DNA of 64,000 bases from Rhodospirillales bacterium (GCA_017644185.1 JAEPMA010000004.1:309309-373308); one strand, 5' to 3'; shown: positions 35,003 to 44,614, counted from the first letter of the stretch. Translations and numbers: made by a program. Notes: a model not told the origin generated them from the letters alone.

Positions 35003-35935
35003 ATGAAAAAGATCATCCTCGCGCTTTGCGATCATCCGCTCATCGGCCAGTTGCTGGGCTTCTTCGGCCGCGGCACCCATCGTAAGAAGTTTCTGATGGG
35101 CCTGCGCAATCCGTTCTACCTGTCGACGTTCGTGATCGAACGCGAAGACACCCACTATATCACCACGGCGGACAGTTACCTGTTCCTGAGCTCCCCCCCC
35201 GAAGCGCGCCTGACTTTCGACGGGAGCGCGTACGAAGCCGACATCTCATTTTTGATGCGCAAGATCGTCAGGCCGGGGGATGTCGTGCTCGATATCGGTG
35301 CCAACGTCGGTCTGCATACGGCGTTCCTCGCCGAACTTGTCGGTGACGGCGAGGTGATCGCCTTCGAACCGGTCCGGGAGATGGCCGAGAAATTGTCCGC
35401 CAACTGTGCCTTCAACCGCGCCGACAATGTAAAGCTTTGCGCCTGCGCGCTCGGTGCGGAAGCAGGCGAGGCGGAAATCCAGGTCAATATGGGTGATCCC
35501 GGAATGGAGGGCACCAACTCGATGATCTCGTCGGTGCACGTCGCTAAGCGCCCAGACCATTACGAAAAGCGCACCATCCCGGTGAAACGCCTGGACGATA
35601 TCGCTTCCGAACTCGGCATCGGCACGCGTATCGATTTCATCAAGATCGACACCGAGGGCTTCGAGCCGATGGTCATAAAGGGCGGCCTTGAAACGATCCG
35701 CCGGACCCGCCCGGCAATGCTGGTCGAAGCGCATTCGAACCGCTTAAAAGAGGTTGGCCTCTCGTTCGGCTGGTACAGGGAAACCTTTCCCGACTACCAC
35801 ATCTTCGTGATCCACCCGGTAACACCGGCGAACCCATATCTCCATCTCGAACCTTTGACGGACGAGCCGCCGGAGATCGCGGTCAATCTGTTGTTGCTGC
35901 CGAAGATTCCATCGGCGCTCAAGCTCGACAAGTAA
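35003..35935 (+). CDS. FkbM-family SAM-dependent methyltransferase
   Basis: 310 residues. 'VVLDIGANVGLHTAF' (about 94-108) is the FkbM motif I and 'IDFIKIDTEGFEPMVIKGG' (about 212-230) the FkbM C-terminal signature. The family mostly O-methylates sugars or polyketides. This is the methyltransferase closest to the phosphoramidate genes, so it is one candidate for methylating the phosphoramidate or the sugar bearing it. It starts 1 bp after the SDR stop. Confidence 0.83.
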   Translation: MKKIILALCDHPLIGQLLGFFGRGTHRKKFLMGLRNPFYLSTFVIEREDTHYITTADSYLFLSSPPEARLTFDGSAYEADISFLMRKIVRPGDVVLDIGANVGLHTAFLAELVGDGEVIAFEPVREMAEKLSANCAFNRADNVKLCACALGAEAGEAEIQVNMGDPGMEGTNSMISSVHVAKRPDHYEKRTIPVKRLDDIASELGIGTRIDFIKIDTEGFEPMVIKGGLETIRRTRPAMLVEAHSNRLKEVGLSFGWYRETFPDYHIFVIHPVTPANPYLHLEPLTDEPPEIAVNLLLLPKIPSALKLDK

Positions 35936-35943
35936 CACCCGAT

Positions 35944-37554
35944 TTGCCCGTTCGATTGATCCGCGACGCCGAATCTTGTGAGGCGGCCGGCCGGTTCCTC
36001 GTGATCCGGGAAACCGGTGATACGAAGACCGATATTCCCGATCTCGCGCGCAAGCTCGAAGACGCATTCGATCGAGCTTATACCCCATGGCGGGACGCGG
36101 CACTGAAGCTGCAAATCCAGCCAGGATCGGAACTGGCGCACATGCCGACGATGAGCACGTATGCATCTGATTTCGGGGTTATGCTGGCATGGGTCGAAAT
36201 CGTTGAACAGCTTGTGAAAGAAACAGAACCTGCGACGGTCGCCTGTGAAGATCCGTGGCTTTACAGGGCACTCGCTTCTTTGGATGGGGTTAAGTCTGAT
36301 CCTCCACCCAACATAGCCGCGAAGCGGCTCCGATTTTTTTCACGGGGGTTTCTGGCCCGGTCGCTGGCCGCGCTCCGTTGTGTAATCGCAATGATGCGGA
36401 CACGTGGACACCTTCACGCACCTGCGCAAGCCAGCTGGGTGTTGGTCTACGGCCATCCGGACAGCAACGCCGAGGGGTTCGACGCCTATTTCGGGGATCT
36501 CATGAAACAAATCCCGAATCTTCGCCGGCTCATGCACACGGACTGCCCTGCGGGATACGCACTGGACCTCGCACGCGACGGCCGCACCCATGCGTTGCAT
36601 GCGTGGGGCAATCTTTGCACGGCACTTGCCATGCCTTTCGCTCGCTGGAAACCGGATGTTTCAGGATTCGAACCGGCGACAAGATGGCTGGTCGAGAGAG
36701 CCGCAGCCATCGAGGGACGTGGGGGCAGCGCCGCGATGACCCGTTGGCAGATTGCGTGTCACGAGAACTGGCTGAAGAAAGCCAACCCGAAGACCGTCGC
36801 CTGGCCGTGGGAAAACCACCCGTGGGAGCGGGATTTTTCCCGTCAGGCGCGCCGCAACGGAACGAAAACTCTTGGATATCAGCACACCGTCGTCGGTCGG
36901 CACATGTATAACCAGGGCGCGGATGCGAATCTCGACGGCACGGAGAGTATTCCCGACCAAATACTTCTGAACGGACCGTCATACAAAGAAGACTTACGGG
37001 GGCGCGGGATTCCGGCAGAAAGAATGACCGTCGCCGGCGCGCACCGGATCGGCGCCAAGGGCTTGCCTAAATATGATCCGGCGGGACCGGTGTTTCTCGC
37101 GCTCTCCAACAACCCGTCCTTCGCCAGGCAGATGATTGAGGCCTGCCGTCCCTTAGCGTCGAAGGACCGCCCCTTCATCGTCAAGGATCATCCGTTGAGC
37201 CCGTATCCGGTGACAGAGAGCGAGAACTTCGATTTAACCCGGAAGCCGATCCCGGAACTCCCCCCCATGCGCGCCCTTATATACTGTACCGGCACGACGG
37301 GTCTCGAAGGGCTTTTGGGGGGCGTGCCGACGTATCGCTTCATCCCCGAGGGGGGTGTCGCGCTGGATATTCTCCCGAAAGGGATGTCGCCAATTTCCGT
37401 CAGCGCCGGCGAGCTGGCGGCGGCATTGCAGAACCCGCCTGGAGCGGCTAATCACGCGGAGGCTGCGGATCAAACCGCCGCCTTCCCGCCGCCGGACATG
37501 AACGTGTGGATTTCGCTGCTCAGTGACGAACGGACTAATTCAACAAATGACTGA
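35944..37554 (+). CDS. Putative surface carbohydrate transferase, unrecognised family
   Basis: 536 residues, TTG start. I do not recognise the family. The middle has 'WPWENHPWERDFSRQARRNG' and 'LGYQHTVVGRHMYNQG', and the C-terminus 'VKDHPLSPYP' then 'LIYCTGTTGLEGLLGGVPTYRFI', reminiscent of the xHP and glycine-rich donor site of GT-B capsule transferases. No membrane span is obvious. It overlaps the following oxidoreductase gene by 8 bp. A glycosyl- or polyol-phosphate transferase role is suggested by those motifs only. Confidence 0.5.
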   Translation: MPVRLIRDAESCEAAGRFLVIRETGDTKTDIPDLARKLEDAFDRAYTPWRDAALKLQIQPGSELAHMPTMSTYASDFGVMLAWVEIVEQLVKETEPATVACEDPWLYRALASLDGVKSDPPPNIAAKRLRFFSRGFLARSLAALRCVIAMMRTRGHLHAPAQASWVLVYGHPDSNAEGFDAYFGDLMKQIPNLRRLMHTDCPAGYALDLARDGRTHALHAWGNLCTALAMPFARWKPDVSGFEPATRWLVERAAAIEGRGGSAAMTRWQIACHENWLKKANPKTVAWPWENHPWERDFSRQARRNGTKTLGYQHTVVGRHMYNQGADANLDGTESIPDQILLNGPSYKEDLRGRGIPAERMTVAGAHRIGAKGLPKYDPAGPVFLALSNNPSFARQMIEACRPLASKDRPFIVKDHPLSPYPVTESENFDLTRKPIPELPPMRALIYCTGTTGLEGLLGGVPTYRFIPEGGVALDILPKGMSPISVSAGELAAALQNPPGAANHAEAADQTAAFPPPDMNVWISLLSDERTNSTND

Positions 37555-38653
37555 CACTTTAAAAGTCGCCCTGATCGGCTGCGGCCGTATTGCCGGGCAC
37601 CACTGCCGCTCCATCGCCGAGGTCGACGGCGTCGAACTGGCCGCCGTCTGCGATCTCGAATTCGAGAAAGCGGATGCGTATTCGAACGAGTTCGGCGTTC
37701 CCGCGTTCACCGATTACCGCAAGATGTTCGCCGACGTCGAAGACATCGACATCGCCGCCGTGATCACGCCGTCGGGCATGCACTTCGAACACGGGATCGA
37801 GGTGATCGAGAACTTCGGCAAGCACATCGTCATGGAGAAACCGACCTTCATGCGGCCGGAGCAACTTCAAAAAGCCTACGCCGCCGCCGACAAGGCGAAC
37901 ACACGCATCTTCCCGGTGTTCCAGAACCGCTATAACAAAGCCGTCCGGCGCGTGAAGAAAGCGCTGGAGACAGGCGAGCTTGGCGATATCAGAACCGTCT
38001 CCGTCCGGCTGCGCTGGTGCCGTCCGCAACGGTATTACGATCTGGCGCCCTGGCGCGGCACGTTCTCGCACGATGGCGGTGCTTTAACGAACCAGACCAT
38101 CCACCATGTCGACCTGCTGCGGCATCTGGGGGGTGACGTTGAGAACGTCAACGCCACCATGCGCACGCTCGGTGCGGAAATCGAAGTCGAAGATACCACC
38201 GTCGCGTCGTTCACCTATCAGTCGGGCGCGGTCGGCACCCTGGAATCGACCACTGCCGCCCGCCCCGACGATTTCGAGGCCTCGATCTCGTTCGTATGTT
38301 CAGAAGGCTTGGCCCAGATCGGCGGCATCGCCGTCAACGACCTGCAGGTCTTCACCCCTGACCCCGACGCTTGTGCCGAGAATTCCGAAGACTTCAAGGG
38401 GATCGAGGGGCATGGCGCGGTCTATGGTTTCGGTCACACGGAAATGTACAGGGACATCGTCGCCGATTTCCGGGGCGAGGCCGAATATCCCGTCGACCGC
38501 CACGACTGTTTGAAGACGCTGGGACTGTTGCATGCGTTTTACCGGTCCGACGAAGCGGGCGGCTGGGTGACCGTTGACGGGAATGCGTCATCAGCACGGC
38601 TCGGCCGTCCCAACGAAGAGATCTCGGACATCTACCGGACGCCGAAATCTTGA
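37547..38653 (+). CDS. Gfo/Idh/MocA-family oxidoreductase (WlbA/WbpB-like)
   Basis: 368 residues. The N-terminal Rossmann motif is 'ALIGCGRIAGHH' and 'MEKPTFM' carries the EKP Lys. 'FPVFQNRYNKAV…WRGTFSHDGGALTNQTIHHVDLL' closely follows the UDP-GlcNAc-uronate 3-dehydrogenase group. It probably makes a 3-keto sugar nucleotide, which could feed a DegT aminotransferase (13313). Overlaps both neighbours. Confidence 0.8.
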   Translation: MTDTLKVALIGCGRIAGHHCRSIAEVDGVELAAVCDLEFEKADAYSNEFGVPAFTDYRKMFADVEDIDIAAVITPSGMHFEHGIEVIENFGKHIVMEKPTFMRPEQLQKAYAAADKANTRIFPVFQNRYNKAVRRVKKALETGELGDIRTVSVRLRWCRPQRYYDLAPWRGTFSHDGGALTNQTIHHVDLLRHLGGDVENVNATMRTLGAEIEVEDTTVASFTYQSGAVGTLESTTAARPDDFEASISFVCSEGLAQIGGIAVNDLQVFTPDPDACAENSEDFKGIEGHGAVYGFGHTEMYRDIVADFRGEAEYPVDRHDCLKTLGLLHAFYRSDEAGGWVTVDGNASSARLGRPNEEISDIYRTPKS

Positions 38654-39696
38654 CGGACAAGCTCAAAGTCGGGATTGCCGGATACGGCGTCGTCGGCAAA
38701 CGCCGCCGCGGCGTCATCGATGCGCGCGACGACATGATCGTCGTCGCCGTCTGCGACCGGACCCTTTCGGGCAGCGGCACCTTCGACGATGGGGTCAAGT
38801 ATTTCGAGACTTACCCCGAGCTTCTCGATGAAGACCTGGATGTCCTGTTCGTCGCGATGTCGAACGACATCGCCGCCGACGTCACCATCGCCGGTCTGGA
38901 AAAAAACCTGCATGTCTTTTGCGAAAAGCCGCCGGGCCGCGACGTCGCCGATATCGAACGCGTCGTCGCCGTCAGCGCGTCCCGGCCGAGCCGGGTATTG
39001 AAGTACGGCTTCAACCACCGCTATCACGATTCCGTTCAGGATGCGCTGCAGGCGCTGGCATCGGGTGAACTCGGTGACGTCATCGACATGCGCGGCGTCT
39101 ACGGCAAATCGCAGTTGATCACCTTCGACCAGACGTCTTGGCGGACCGAACGCGCGCTCGCAGGGGGCGGCGTGCTGCTCGACCAGGGCATTCACATGGT
39201 CGACCTGATCCGGTTGTTCGGCGGCGAGTTCACGGACGTCAAAAGTTTCATCTCGAACCGGGTATGGGGCCACGATGTCGAAGACAACGCTTACGCCTTG
39301 ATGCAGACGGACGCAGGTGTCGTCGCGATGCTGCATTCGTCGGCGTCCCAATGGCGTCACCGCTTCAGGCTAGAGATCGGCATGACCCGGGGCGCGATCA
39401 CGCTTTCGGGCATCCTGTCGGGCTCCAAGAGTTACGGCGCAGAGACGCTCACCATCACCCGGCGCGGCGACAACGATATGGGTGATCCGCACGAGGAGAC
39501 CAAGCGTTACAACAACGATCCGTCGTGGACGCTGGAAGTCGCCGAGTTCGCCGACGCGGTGCTGCGCGGTGGCGAGATCAGGAACGGCTCGGCCGAAGAC
39601 GCGCTCCGCACCATGCAGCTCGTCTATAAAATCTATTGCGCCGATCCGGCGTGGCGCGGGATGTGGGATCTCGACGACGATCCCGCCTCGCAATGA
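38650..39696 (+). CDS. Gfo/Idh/MocA-family oxidoreductase
   Basis: 348 residues with 'GIAGYGVVGKRRR' (NAD(P) loop), 'CEKPPGRD' (EKP), and 'GFNHRYHDSV…GGVLLDQGIHMVDL' (catalytic Asp/His region). It starts at TTG in a TTGA overlap with its paralogue. It probably oxidises or reduces a sugar or sugar acid; the pair may act in series. Only 24 bp separates it from the next gene. Confidence 0.8.
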   Translation: MTDKLKVGIAGYGVVGKRRRGVIDARDDMIVVAVCDRTLSGSGTFDDGVKYFETYPELLDEDLDVLFVAMSNDIAADVTIAGLEKNLHVFCEKPPGRDVADIERVVAVSASRPSRVLKYGFNHRYHDSVQDALQALASGELGDVIDMRGVYGKSQLITFDQTSWRTERALAGGGVLLDQGIHMVDLIRLFGGEFTDVKSFISNRVWGHDVEDNAYALMQTDAGVVAMLHSSASQWRHRFRLEIGMTRGAITLSGILSGSKSYGAETLTITRRGDNDMGDPHEETKRYNNDPSWTLEVAEFADAVLRGGEIRNGSAEDALRTMQLVYKIYCADPAWRGMWDLDDDPASQ

Positions 39697-39720
39697 GCGC
39701 TCACGTTCAGACGCCCCCAA

Positions 39721-40740
39721 ATGCTTAGCCTGCAACGCGCCGTAATCTGGTTCGCCGTCGCGCTTGCCTGCGTCGTCGGGCAGGAGTTCGCCATCCGGCT
39801 GGCAATGCCTGAACTCGACCCGACGAAGCACCTTCAGTTTACCCAAACACAAGAGGGCATCACACTCGGTCCTCCGAATGCCGTACGCCGTCAGATCAAG
39901 AACACCGGCGACTTCAATGTTCTGATCCGCTTCAACGAACTTGGTCTGCGCGACGAATTTTCTCTTAGCGATTCCACGGGCCGCGATTTCTACATGCTCG
40001 GCGATTCCTTTGCTTTCGGTTGGGGCGTCGATGCCGATGACCGTCTCAGCAATCGGCTGAACGGCCTGATCGGACCCCGCGTGTTCAATCTGGCGCTACC
40101 GGGCGACGTCGATACCTACAGCCGTATGATCGACTTCGCTGAAGAGCACGGCGGCCGCGCCGAACGCATGATCGTCGCGCTCAATATGGAGACCGATATC
40201 CTCGCCTATAGCGGGGATGCAAGCCCTCCTGCGGCGAACCAGCCTGAAACGAGGCCGATGCATATCGGCCTCGGGCAGATCAAAACCCTGCTCACGCAAT
40301 ATTCGGCGCTTTATTTCTCCGTCACGCGTCTCATTCACCGGACGCCCTGGCTTCGTGCGCCCGCGATCAAGCTCGGTCTGATCGCACCCAATCTGCAGGC
40401 GGCAGCCAAGCACGTTCCGGCGGACACGGATGTGGACGCCACGGTGCGCCGCACGGCCGAATTGGCACGCCGCAAGCAATCCACCATACTGGTCATTCCT
40501 TCCCGGTATTTGTGGTTCGGAGAAAAGAGTGCCCGCATCGCACGGGTCCATGAGCGCTTAGTGGCCGGTTTACGCGCCGAGGGTGTCGACGTTGTCGACC
40601 TTCGTCCCGCCTTCGAAGCAGATGGCGCGCCACTCGATTATCATTTTGAGAACGATGGCCACTGGCGGCCCGCCGGCCACGCCCTCGCGGCCGAAGTCCT
40701 CGCAAAGCATCTGCGTGAACGGTACGGCGATGCTCTTTAG
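39721..40740 (+). CDS. SGNH-like periplasmic O-acyltransferase component (AlgJ/AlgX-like)
   Basis: 339 residues with an N-terminal membrane anchor or signal (AVIWFAVALACVVGQEFAI), block I 'MLGDSFAFGWGV', and the C-terminal Asp/His in 'NDGHWRPAGH'. It overlaps the MBOAT gene by 11 bp. In alginate and cell-wall acetylation systems an MBOAT passes acetyl groups across the membrane to an SGNH partner; this pair has that layout. Confidence 0.75.
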   Translation: MLSLQRAVIWFAVALACVVGQEFAIRLAMPELDPTKHLQFTQTQEGITLGPPNAVRRQIKNTGDFNVLIRFNELGLRDEFSLSDSTGRDFYMLGDSFAFGWGVDADDRLSNRLNGLIGPRVFNLALPGDVDTYSRMIDFAEEHGGRAERMIVALNMETDILAYSGDASPPAANQPETRPMHIGLGQIKTLLTQYSALYFSVTRLIHRTPWLRAPAIKLGLIAPNLQAAAKHVPADTDVDATVRRTAELARRKQSTILVIPSRYLWFGEKSARIARVHERLVAGLRAEGVDVVDLRPAFEADGAPLDYHFENDGHWRPAGHALAAEVLAKHLRERYGDAL

Positions 40741-42202
40741 TTCGCAGGTTTTCCTTTTCGGGTTCTTGCCTGCCGTTCTCGCGCTGGTGTTTTTGTCGGA
40801 GCGGTTCGGGGGCGTTAGGGCGACCCTGATGGTTTTGGTCTTAGCCTCGCTGTTCTTTTACGCGTGGTGGGACCCGCCATTCCTGGCCCTGCTGCTCGTT
40901 TCAGTGGTTATCAATTACGGATTCGGGGTTTGGGGCTGCCGCAGCAGATCACGCACGATCTTGTGGTTCGCCATCGCCTTCAATCTCGGCCTGATCGCCT
41001 ATTTCAAGTACGCCGGGTTTCTCGCGGCGACGACAAACGATGTGTTCGGCACAACGCTTTCATTCGGGCAGATCACGCTACCGCTCGCTATTTCCTTTTT
41101 CACCTTCCAGCAGATCGCTTATCAGGTCGACGTCCACCGCGGCTATGTGCGCGATACGGACTTCATTCACTATTGCTTGTTCGTGACTTTCTTCCCGCAA
41201 CTTATCGCCGGACCGATCGTTCACCACCGGGAGGTCATCTCTCAGTTCGAGGATCGCAGACGCTTCAATCTGTCGCTCGACAATCTTTCCACCGGCGCCA
41301 TCATCTTCGCGATCGGCTTATACAAGAAAGTCGTCATTGCCGACGGAATCGCGCCGTTCGCGGATTCGCTTTTCGACAATCCGGCAGCAAACCCGACGGC
41401 ACTCGCAGCATGGTGCGGCACGCTGGCATACACCATGCAGATTTATTTCGATTTCTCCGGCTATTCCGACATGGCGATCGGCCTGGCGCGCGTCTTCGGC
41501 ATTCGTCTGCCAGTCAATTTCGCGTCTCCTTACAAGGCCGCGAGCATCATCGAATTCTGGCAAAACTGGCACATTACACTCAGCCGCTTCCTCCGCGATT
41601 ACCTTTATATTCCACTCGGCGGAAACCGGTTCGGCGACATGCGGCGGTATGCGAACCTCCTGATCACGATGCTTCTGGGCGGTCTGTGGCATGGCGCCGC
41701 CTGGACGTTCGTCGTATGGGGTGGGCTTCATGGCGCGTTGCTGGCTGTCAATCATCTGTGGCGAAAATGGCGTGGCGGCAGTTCGGCATCGTCCGCGGGC
41801 CGTGCCCTGGCGCGCGCGCTGACATTCCTCTGCGTCGTCGTCGGCTGGGTCTTTTTCCGTGCCGAGACCTTCGACGGCGCACTGAGCGTTCTGGGCGGCA
41901 TGGCGGGTCTCAACGGGTTCGGCAACGTCATGAACCCCACGGGTACTTATGATTTGGGCATCTATCTCTGGCTGGCCGTTCTTCTTGCCGTTGTGTGGTT
42001 TACGCCGAATACGCAGGAGCTGGTTTCGGAGCGTAAGCCGGCGCTGGGATTCTCGCCCACAGGTGATTTCGAACATAATCCGCTTTGGAAAACCCGGTCG
42101 TACTGGTTGCTGATATTCACGCTCAGCTGCGGCTTTGCTGCGCTGCTGACCGTCGTGGTAAAAGAAACTTCAACTCAAGATTTCATCTACATGGTGTTTT
42201 AA
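40730..42202 (+). CDS. MBOAT-family membrane O-acyltransferase (AlgI-like)
   Basis: About 490 residues with roughly ten hydrophobic segments. It contains 'FFPQLIAGPIVHH', 'YFDFSGYSDMAIGLA', 'FWQNWHITLSRFLRDYLYIPLGG' in conserved order (quoted in part), and 'LGGLWHGAAW' with the catalytic His. This is the AlgI/DltB-type acyl transporter. It should move acetyl groups for O-acetylation of the exported glycan with the SGNH protein at 39721. Confidence 0.88.
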   Translation: MLFSSQVFLFGFLPAVLALVFLSERFGGVRATLMVLVLASLFFYAWWDPPFLALLLVSVVINYGFGVWGCRSRSRTILWFAIAFNLGLIAYFKYAGFLAATTNDVFGTTLSFGQITLPLAISFFTFQQIAYQVDVHRGYVRDTDFIHYCLFVTFFPQLIAGPIVHHREVISQFEDRRRFNLSLDNLSTGAIIFAIGLYKKVVIADGIAPFADSLFDNPAANPTALAAWCGTLAYTMQIYFDFSGYSDMAIGLARVFGIRLPVNFASPYKAASIIEFWQNWHITLSRFLRDYLYIPLGGNRFGDMRRYANLLITMLLGGLWHGAAWTFVVWGGLHGALLAVNHLWRKWRGGSSASSAGRALARALTFLCVVVGWVFFRAETFDGALSVLGGMAGLNGFGNVMNPTGTYDLGIYLWLAVLLAVVWFTPNTQELVSERKPALGFSPTGDFEHNPLWKTRSYWLLIFTLSCGFAALLTVVVKETSTQDFIYMVF

Positions 42203-42203
42203 A

Positions 42204-42965
42204 ATGAAAACCATCGGTATCGTTCCGGCGCGCATGGCCGCGAGCCGCTTTCCCGGCAAACCGCTTCACCCGATCTGCGGGCGGCCGATGCTGGAACATT
42301 GTTACCTGCGCGCCAAGATGTACGCAGGGTGGGACATCTTGGCCGTCGCGACTTGTGATGACGAGATCAAGTCCTTCTGCGAGGAAAAGGGCTTCCCCGT
42401 CATCATGACCGCCGACACCCACACCCGCGCGCTCGACCGTGTCGCCGAGGCGGCGACCAAGTGCGGGATCGAGGTCGAGGATAACGACATCGTCGTCTGC
42501 GTGCAGGGTGACGAACCGCTTCTGGGACCGGATGTGATCGAGGCGGTGCTCGCCCCCTTCGACGATATCGATGTTAACGGGACCATGCTGGCCGTCCCGA
42601 TTCACGATGAAGAGACGTTTTTGAACCCGGACATGGTCAAGCTGGTGCACGACCTCAACGGGAACGTGCTCTACACCTCCAGAAGCCCGATCCCCTATAT
42701 GAAGACGTTCGACCCGGACGCGGGCGCCAAGCGCGTCGGTGGGATATTCGGGTTCAAGTGGCACTTCCTAAAATGGTTTACGGAAACCCCCGAATCGCCG
42801 CTCGAAAAAGCCGAAGCGTGCGACTCCAATCGCATCTGCGATAACGGTTTCTTCCAACGCATCGCGCCGATGACATTCCGACCCTACCAATCCGTCGACA
42901 GCATCGAAGACGTGGCGCGCGTCGAAAAGGCCATGCCCGACGATCCGCTCTGGGGGAAATACTGA
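42204..42965 (+). CDS. KdsB-like CMP-sugar (ulosonate) cytidylyltransferase
   Basis: 253 residues. 'IVPARMAASRFPGKPL' (residues 5-20) is the CTP-binding signature of KdsB-type enzymes, and 'VVCVQGDEPLLGPDVI' the conserved metal/CTP element. Where KdsB has H-x-SGTDR, this reads 'DTHTRALDRVAEAA', so the sugar pocket differs. It probably activates a 3-deoxy-2-ulosonate or similar acid with CMP, not necessarily Kdo. It is followed directly by a phosphatase and a 2-hydroxyacid dehydrogenase that may supply the substrate. Confidence 0.72.
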   Translation: MKTIGIVPARMAASRFPGKPLHPICGRPMLEHCYLRAKMYAGWDILAVATCDDEIKSFCEEKGFPVIMTADTHTRALDRVAEAATKCGIEVEDNDIVVCVQGDEPLLGPDVIEAVLAPFDDIDVNGTMLAVPIHDEETFLNPDMVKLVHDLNGNVLYTSRSPIPYMKTFDPDAGAKRVGGIFGFKWHFLKWFTETPESPLEKAEACDSNRICDNGFFQRIAPMTFRPYQSVDSIEDVARVEKAMPDDPLWGKY

Positions 42966-42966
42966 C

Positions 42967-43659
42967 GTGCGCACGACAACCGATCACACCATTCTTTTCG
43001 ATCTCGACGGCACCATCGTCGACAGTGCCCCCGGTGTTGCCTGGTCGCTTAACAGGGCGCTCGAAGCAGAGGGCCGGGCGTCTCTCACCGTCGAGCGGGT
43101 CAAGGATCTGGTCGGCAAGGGGGCCCAGTATCTGGTCGCCGACGCCCTGGCCGATACCGGCGGGATCGACGACGATGGACACCCTGACCGGGTGCGCGAA
43201 GCGTTTCTGCAGATTTACAGCGAGAATCCGATCCAGGACACGATCGTGTTTCCGGGTGCGGTGGACGTCCTCGACAAGTTGCGCAGCGACGGCGTGCCGA
43301 TGGCGCTCTGCACCAACAAGCCACGCAAGACGACGCTCCCGGTGCTGGAGGCGTTCGGCCTGATGGATTTCTTTCCGGTGATGCTGTGTGGCGACGATGT
43401 CGAAAACCGCAAACCCGACGGAAGGCATCTTCTCGACACCATCGCGAAGATGGGCCGGACCGACGCGCCGGCGATTATGGTCGGTGACAGCGAGAACGAC
43501 ATTCTTGCCGCGCATGACGCGGGCCTGCCCTCGATCTGCGTCACGTTCGGGTATTGCCACATGCCGTTCGACGAATTGAAGCCGACGGTCTTGATCGACT
43601 CTTACGATTCGTTTCACGACGCGCTGGCCAGAATCGTCAACGGTGGCACCGCCGCATGA
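42967..43659 (+). CDS. HAD-family phosphatase (phosphoglycolate phosphatase-like)
   Basis: 230 residues, GTG start. Motif I is LFDLDGTIVDS, motif II 'LCTNKP', then Lys in 'NRKPDGRHL' and motif IV 'MVGDSENDILAA'. The cap is the helical C1 type of Gph/PGP. Between the KdsB-like and dehydrogenase genes it probably dephosphorylates a sugar-acid phosphate before CMP activation. Overlaps the next gene by 4 bp. Confidence 0.82.
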   Translation: MRTTTDHTILFDLDGTIVDSAPGVAWSLNRALEAEGRASLTVERVKDLVGKGAQYLVADALADTGGIDDDGHPDRVREAFLQIYSENPIQDTIVFPGAVDVLDKLRSDGVPMALCTNKPRKTTLPVLEAFGLMDFFPVMLCGDDVENRKPDGRHLLDTIAKMGRTDAPAIMVGDSENDILAAHDAGLPSICVTFGYCHMPFDELKPTVLIDSYDSFHDALARIVNGGTAA

Positions 43660-44612
43660 GCCGCGTCTGCATCGCGTCACGTTCGTTTTCGCGTCACCCG
43701 GTATTGCGTGCCGAACTCGAGGCGCGCTACCCCGATGCGACATTCAATGACGCCGGCGAAAGCCTGGCGGGGGAACGCCTGATCGATTTTCTAAAGGGCC
43801 ACGACAAAGCGGTGATCGCGCTTGAGAAGATCGACGGCGACGTGCTCGACGCGCTTCCCGATCTTCGCGTTATCGCCAAGTACGGCGTCGGCTTCGACAA
43901 GATCGATCTGCACGCGTTGATCGAAAGAGACGTCAAGCTCGGCTGGACCGGCGGCGTCAACCGACGCTCCGTCGCCGAGCTTGTGATCGCCTTCGCGATC
44001 TCGTTATTGCGCCACGTCCCGGCCGCGAACGCAGAAGTGTTAGGCGGCACCTGGCGCCAGACCGTCGGGCGGCAGCTTTCGGACTGCACTGTCGGGGTCG
44101 TCGGTTGCGGGCATGTGGGGAAGGAACTGGCGACGATGCTGCGCGCCGGGTTCGGGAGCGAGGTACTCGCCCACGACGTTCTCGACTTTCATGATTTCTA
44201 TGATGAGCACGGGGTAATCGCCGCCGACCTCGAAACCCTGCTTGAACGGTCCGACGTGGTCAGCCTGCACCTGCCCCTCGACCCGACGACAGACAACATC
44301 ATCGGTGAGGGGCACCTCGCCCTGATGAAGCCGGATGCGGTTCTCATCAACACCGCGAGGGGCGGGCTTGTCGACGAAGCCGCGCTAAAGACCGCATTGA
44401 AGAACGGGCGTCTCGGTAGCGCCGCGTTCGACGTGTTTGCCGCCGAGCCTCCCGAGGATACAGAACTGTTAAACCTCCCGAATTTCCTGGCGACGCCGCA
44501 TATCGGGGGAAGCGCCGAAGAGGCGATCCTCGCCATGGGCCGCGCCGCCATTCATGGCCTCGACGATTTCCGCACACCGGAGCCGGGGATATTCCCTCCG
44601 GGCCGCTGGTAA
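43656..44612 (+). CDS. D-isomer-specific 2-hydroxyacid dehydrogenase
   Basis: 318 residues. The NAD loop is 'VGVVGCGHVGKEL', the catalytic Arg is in 'INTARGGLVDE', the Glu in 'FAAEPPED' and the His in 'TPHIGGS'. It interconverts a 2-hydroxyacid and a 2-keto acid. In this cluster it may handle a sugar acid, erythronate-like compound or, speculatively, reduce phosphonopyruvate to phosphonolactate, which would pull the PEP mutase reaction forward. No direct sign separates these. Confidence 0.82.
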   Translation: MSRVCIASRSFSRHPVLRAELEARYPDATFNDAGESLAGERLIDFLKGHDKAVIALEKIDGDVLDALPDLRVIAKYGVGFDKIDLHALIERDVKLGWTGGVNRRSVAELVIAFAISLLRHVPAANAEVLGGTWRQTVGRQLSDCTVGVVGCGHVGKELATMLRAGFGSEVLAHDVLDFHDFYDEHGVIAADLETLLERSDVVSLHLPLDPTTDNIIGEGHLALMKPDAVLINTARGGLVDEAALKTALKNGRLGSAAFDVFAAEPPEDTELLNLPNFLATPHIGGSAEEAILAMGRAAIHGLDDFRTPEPGIFPPGRW

Positions 44613-44614
44613 GC

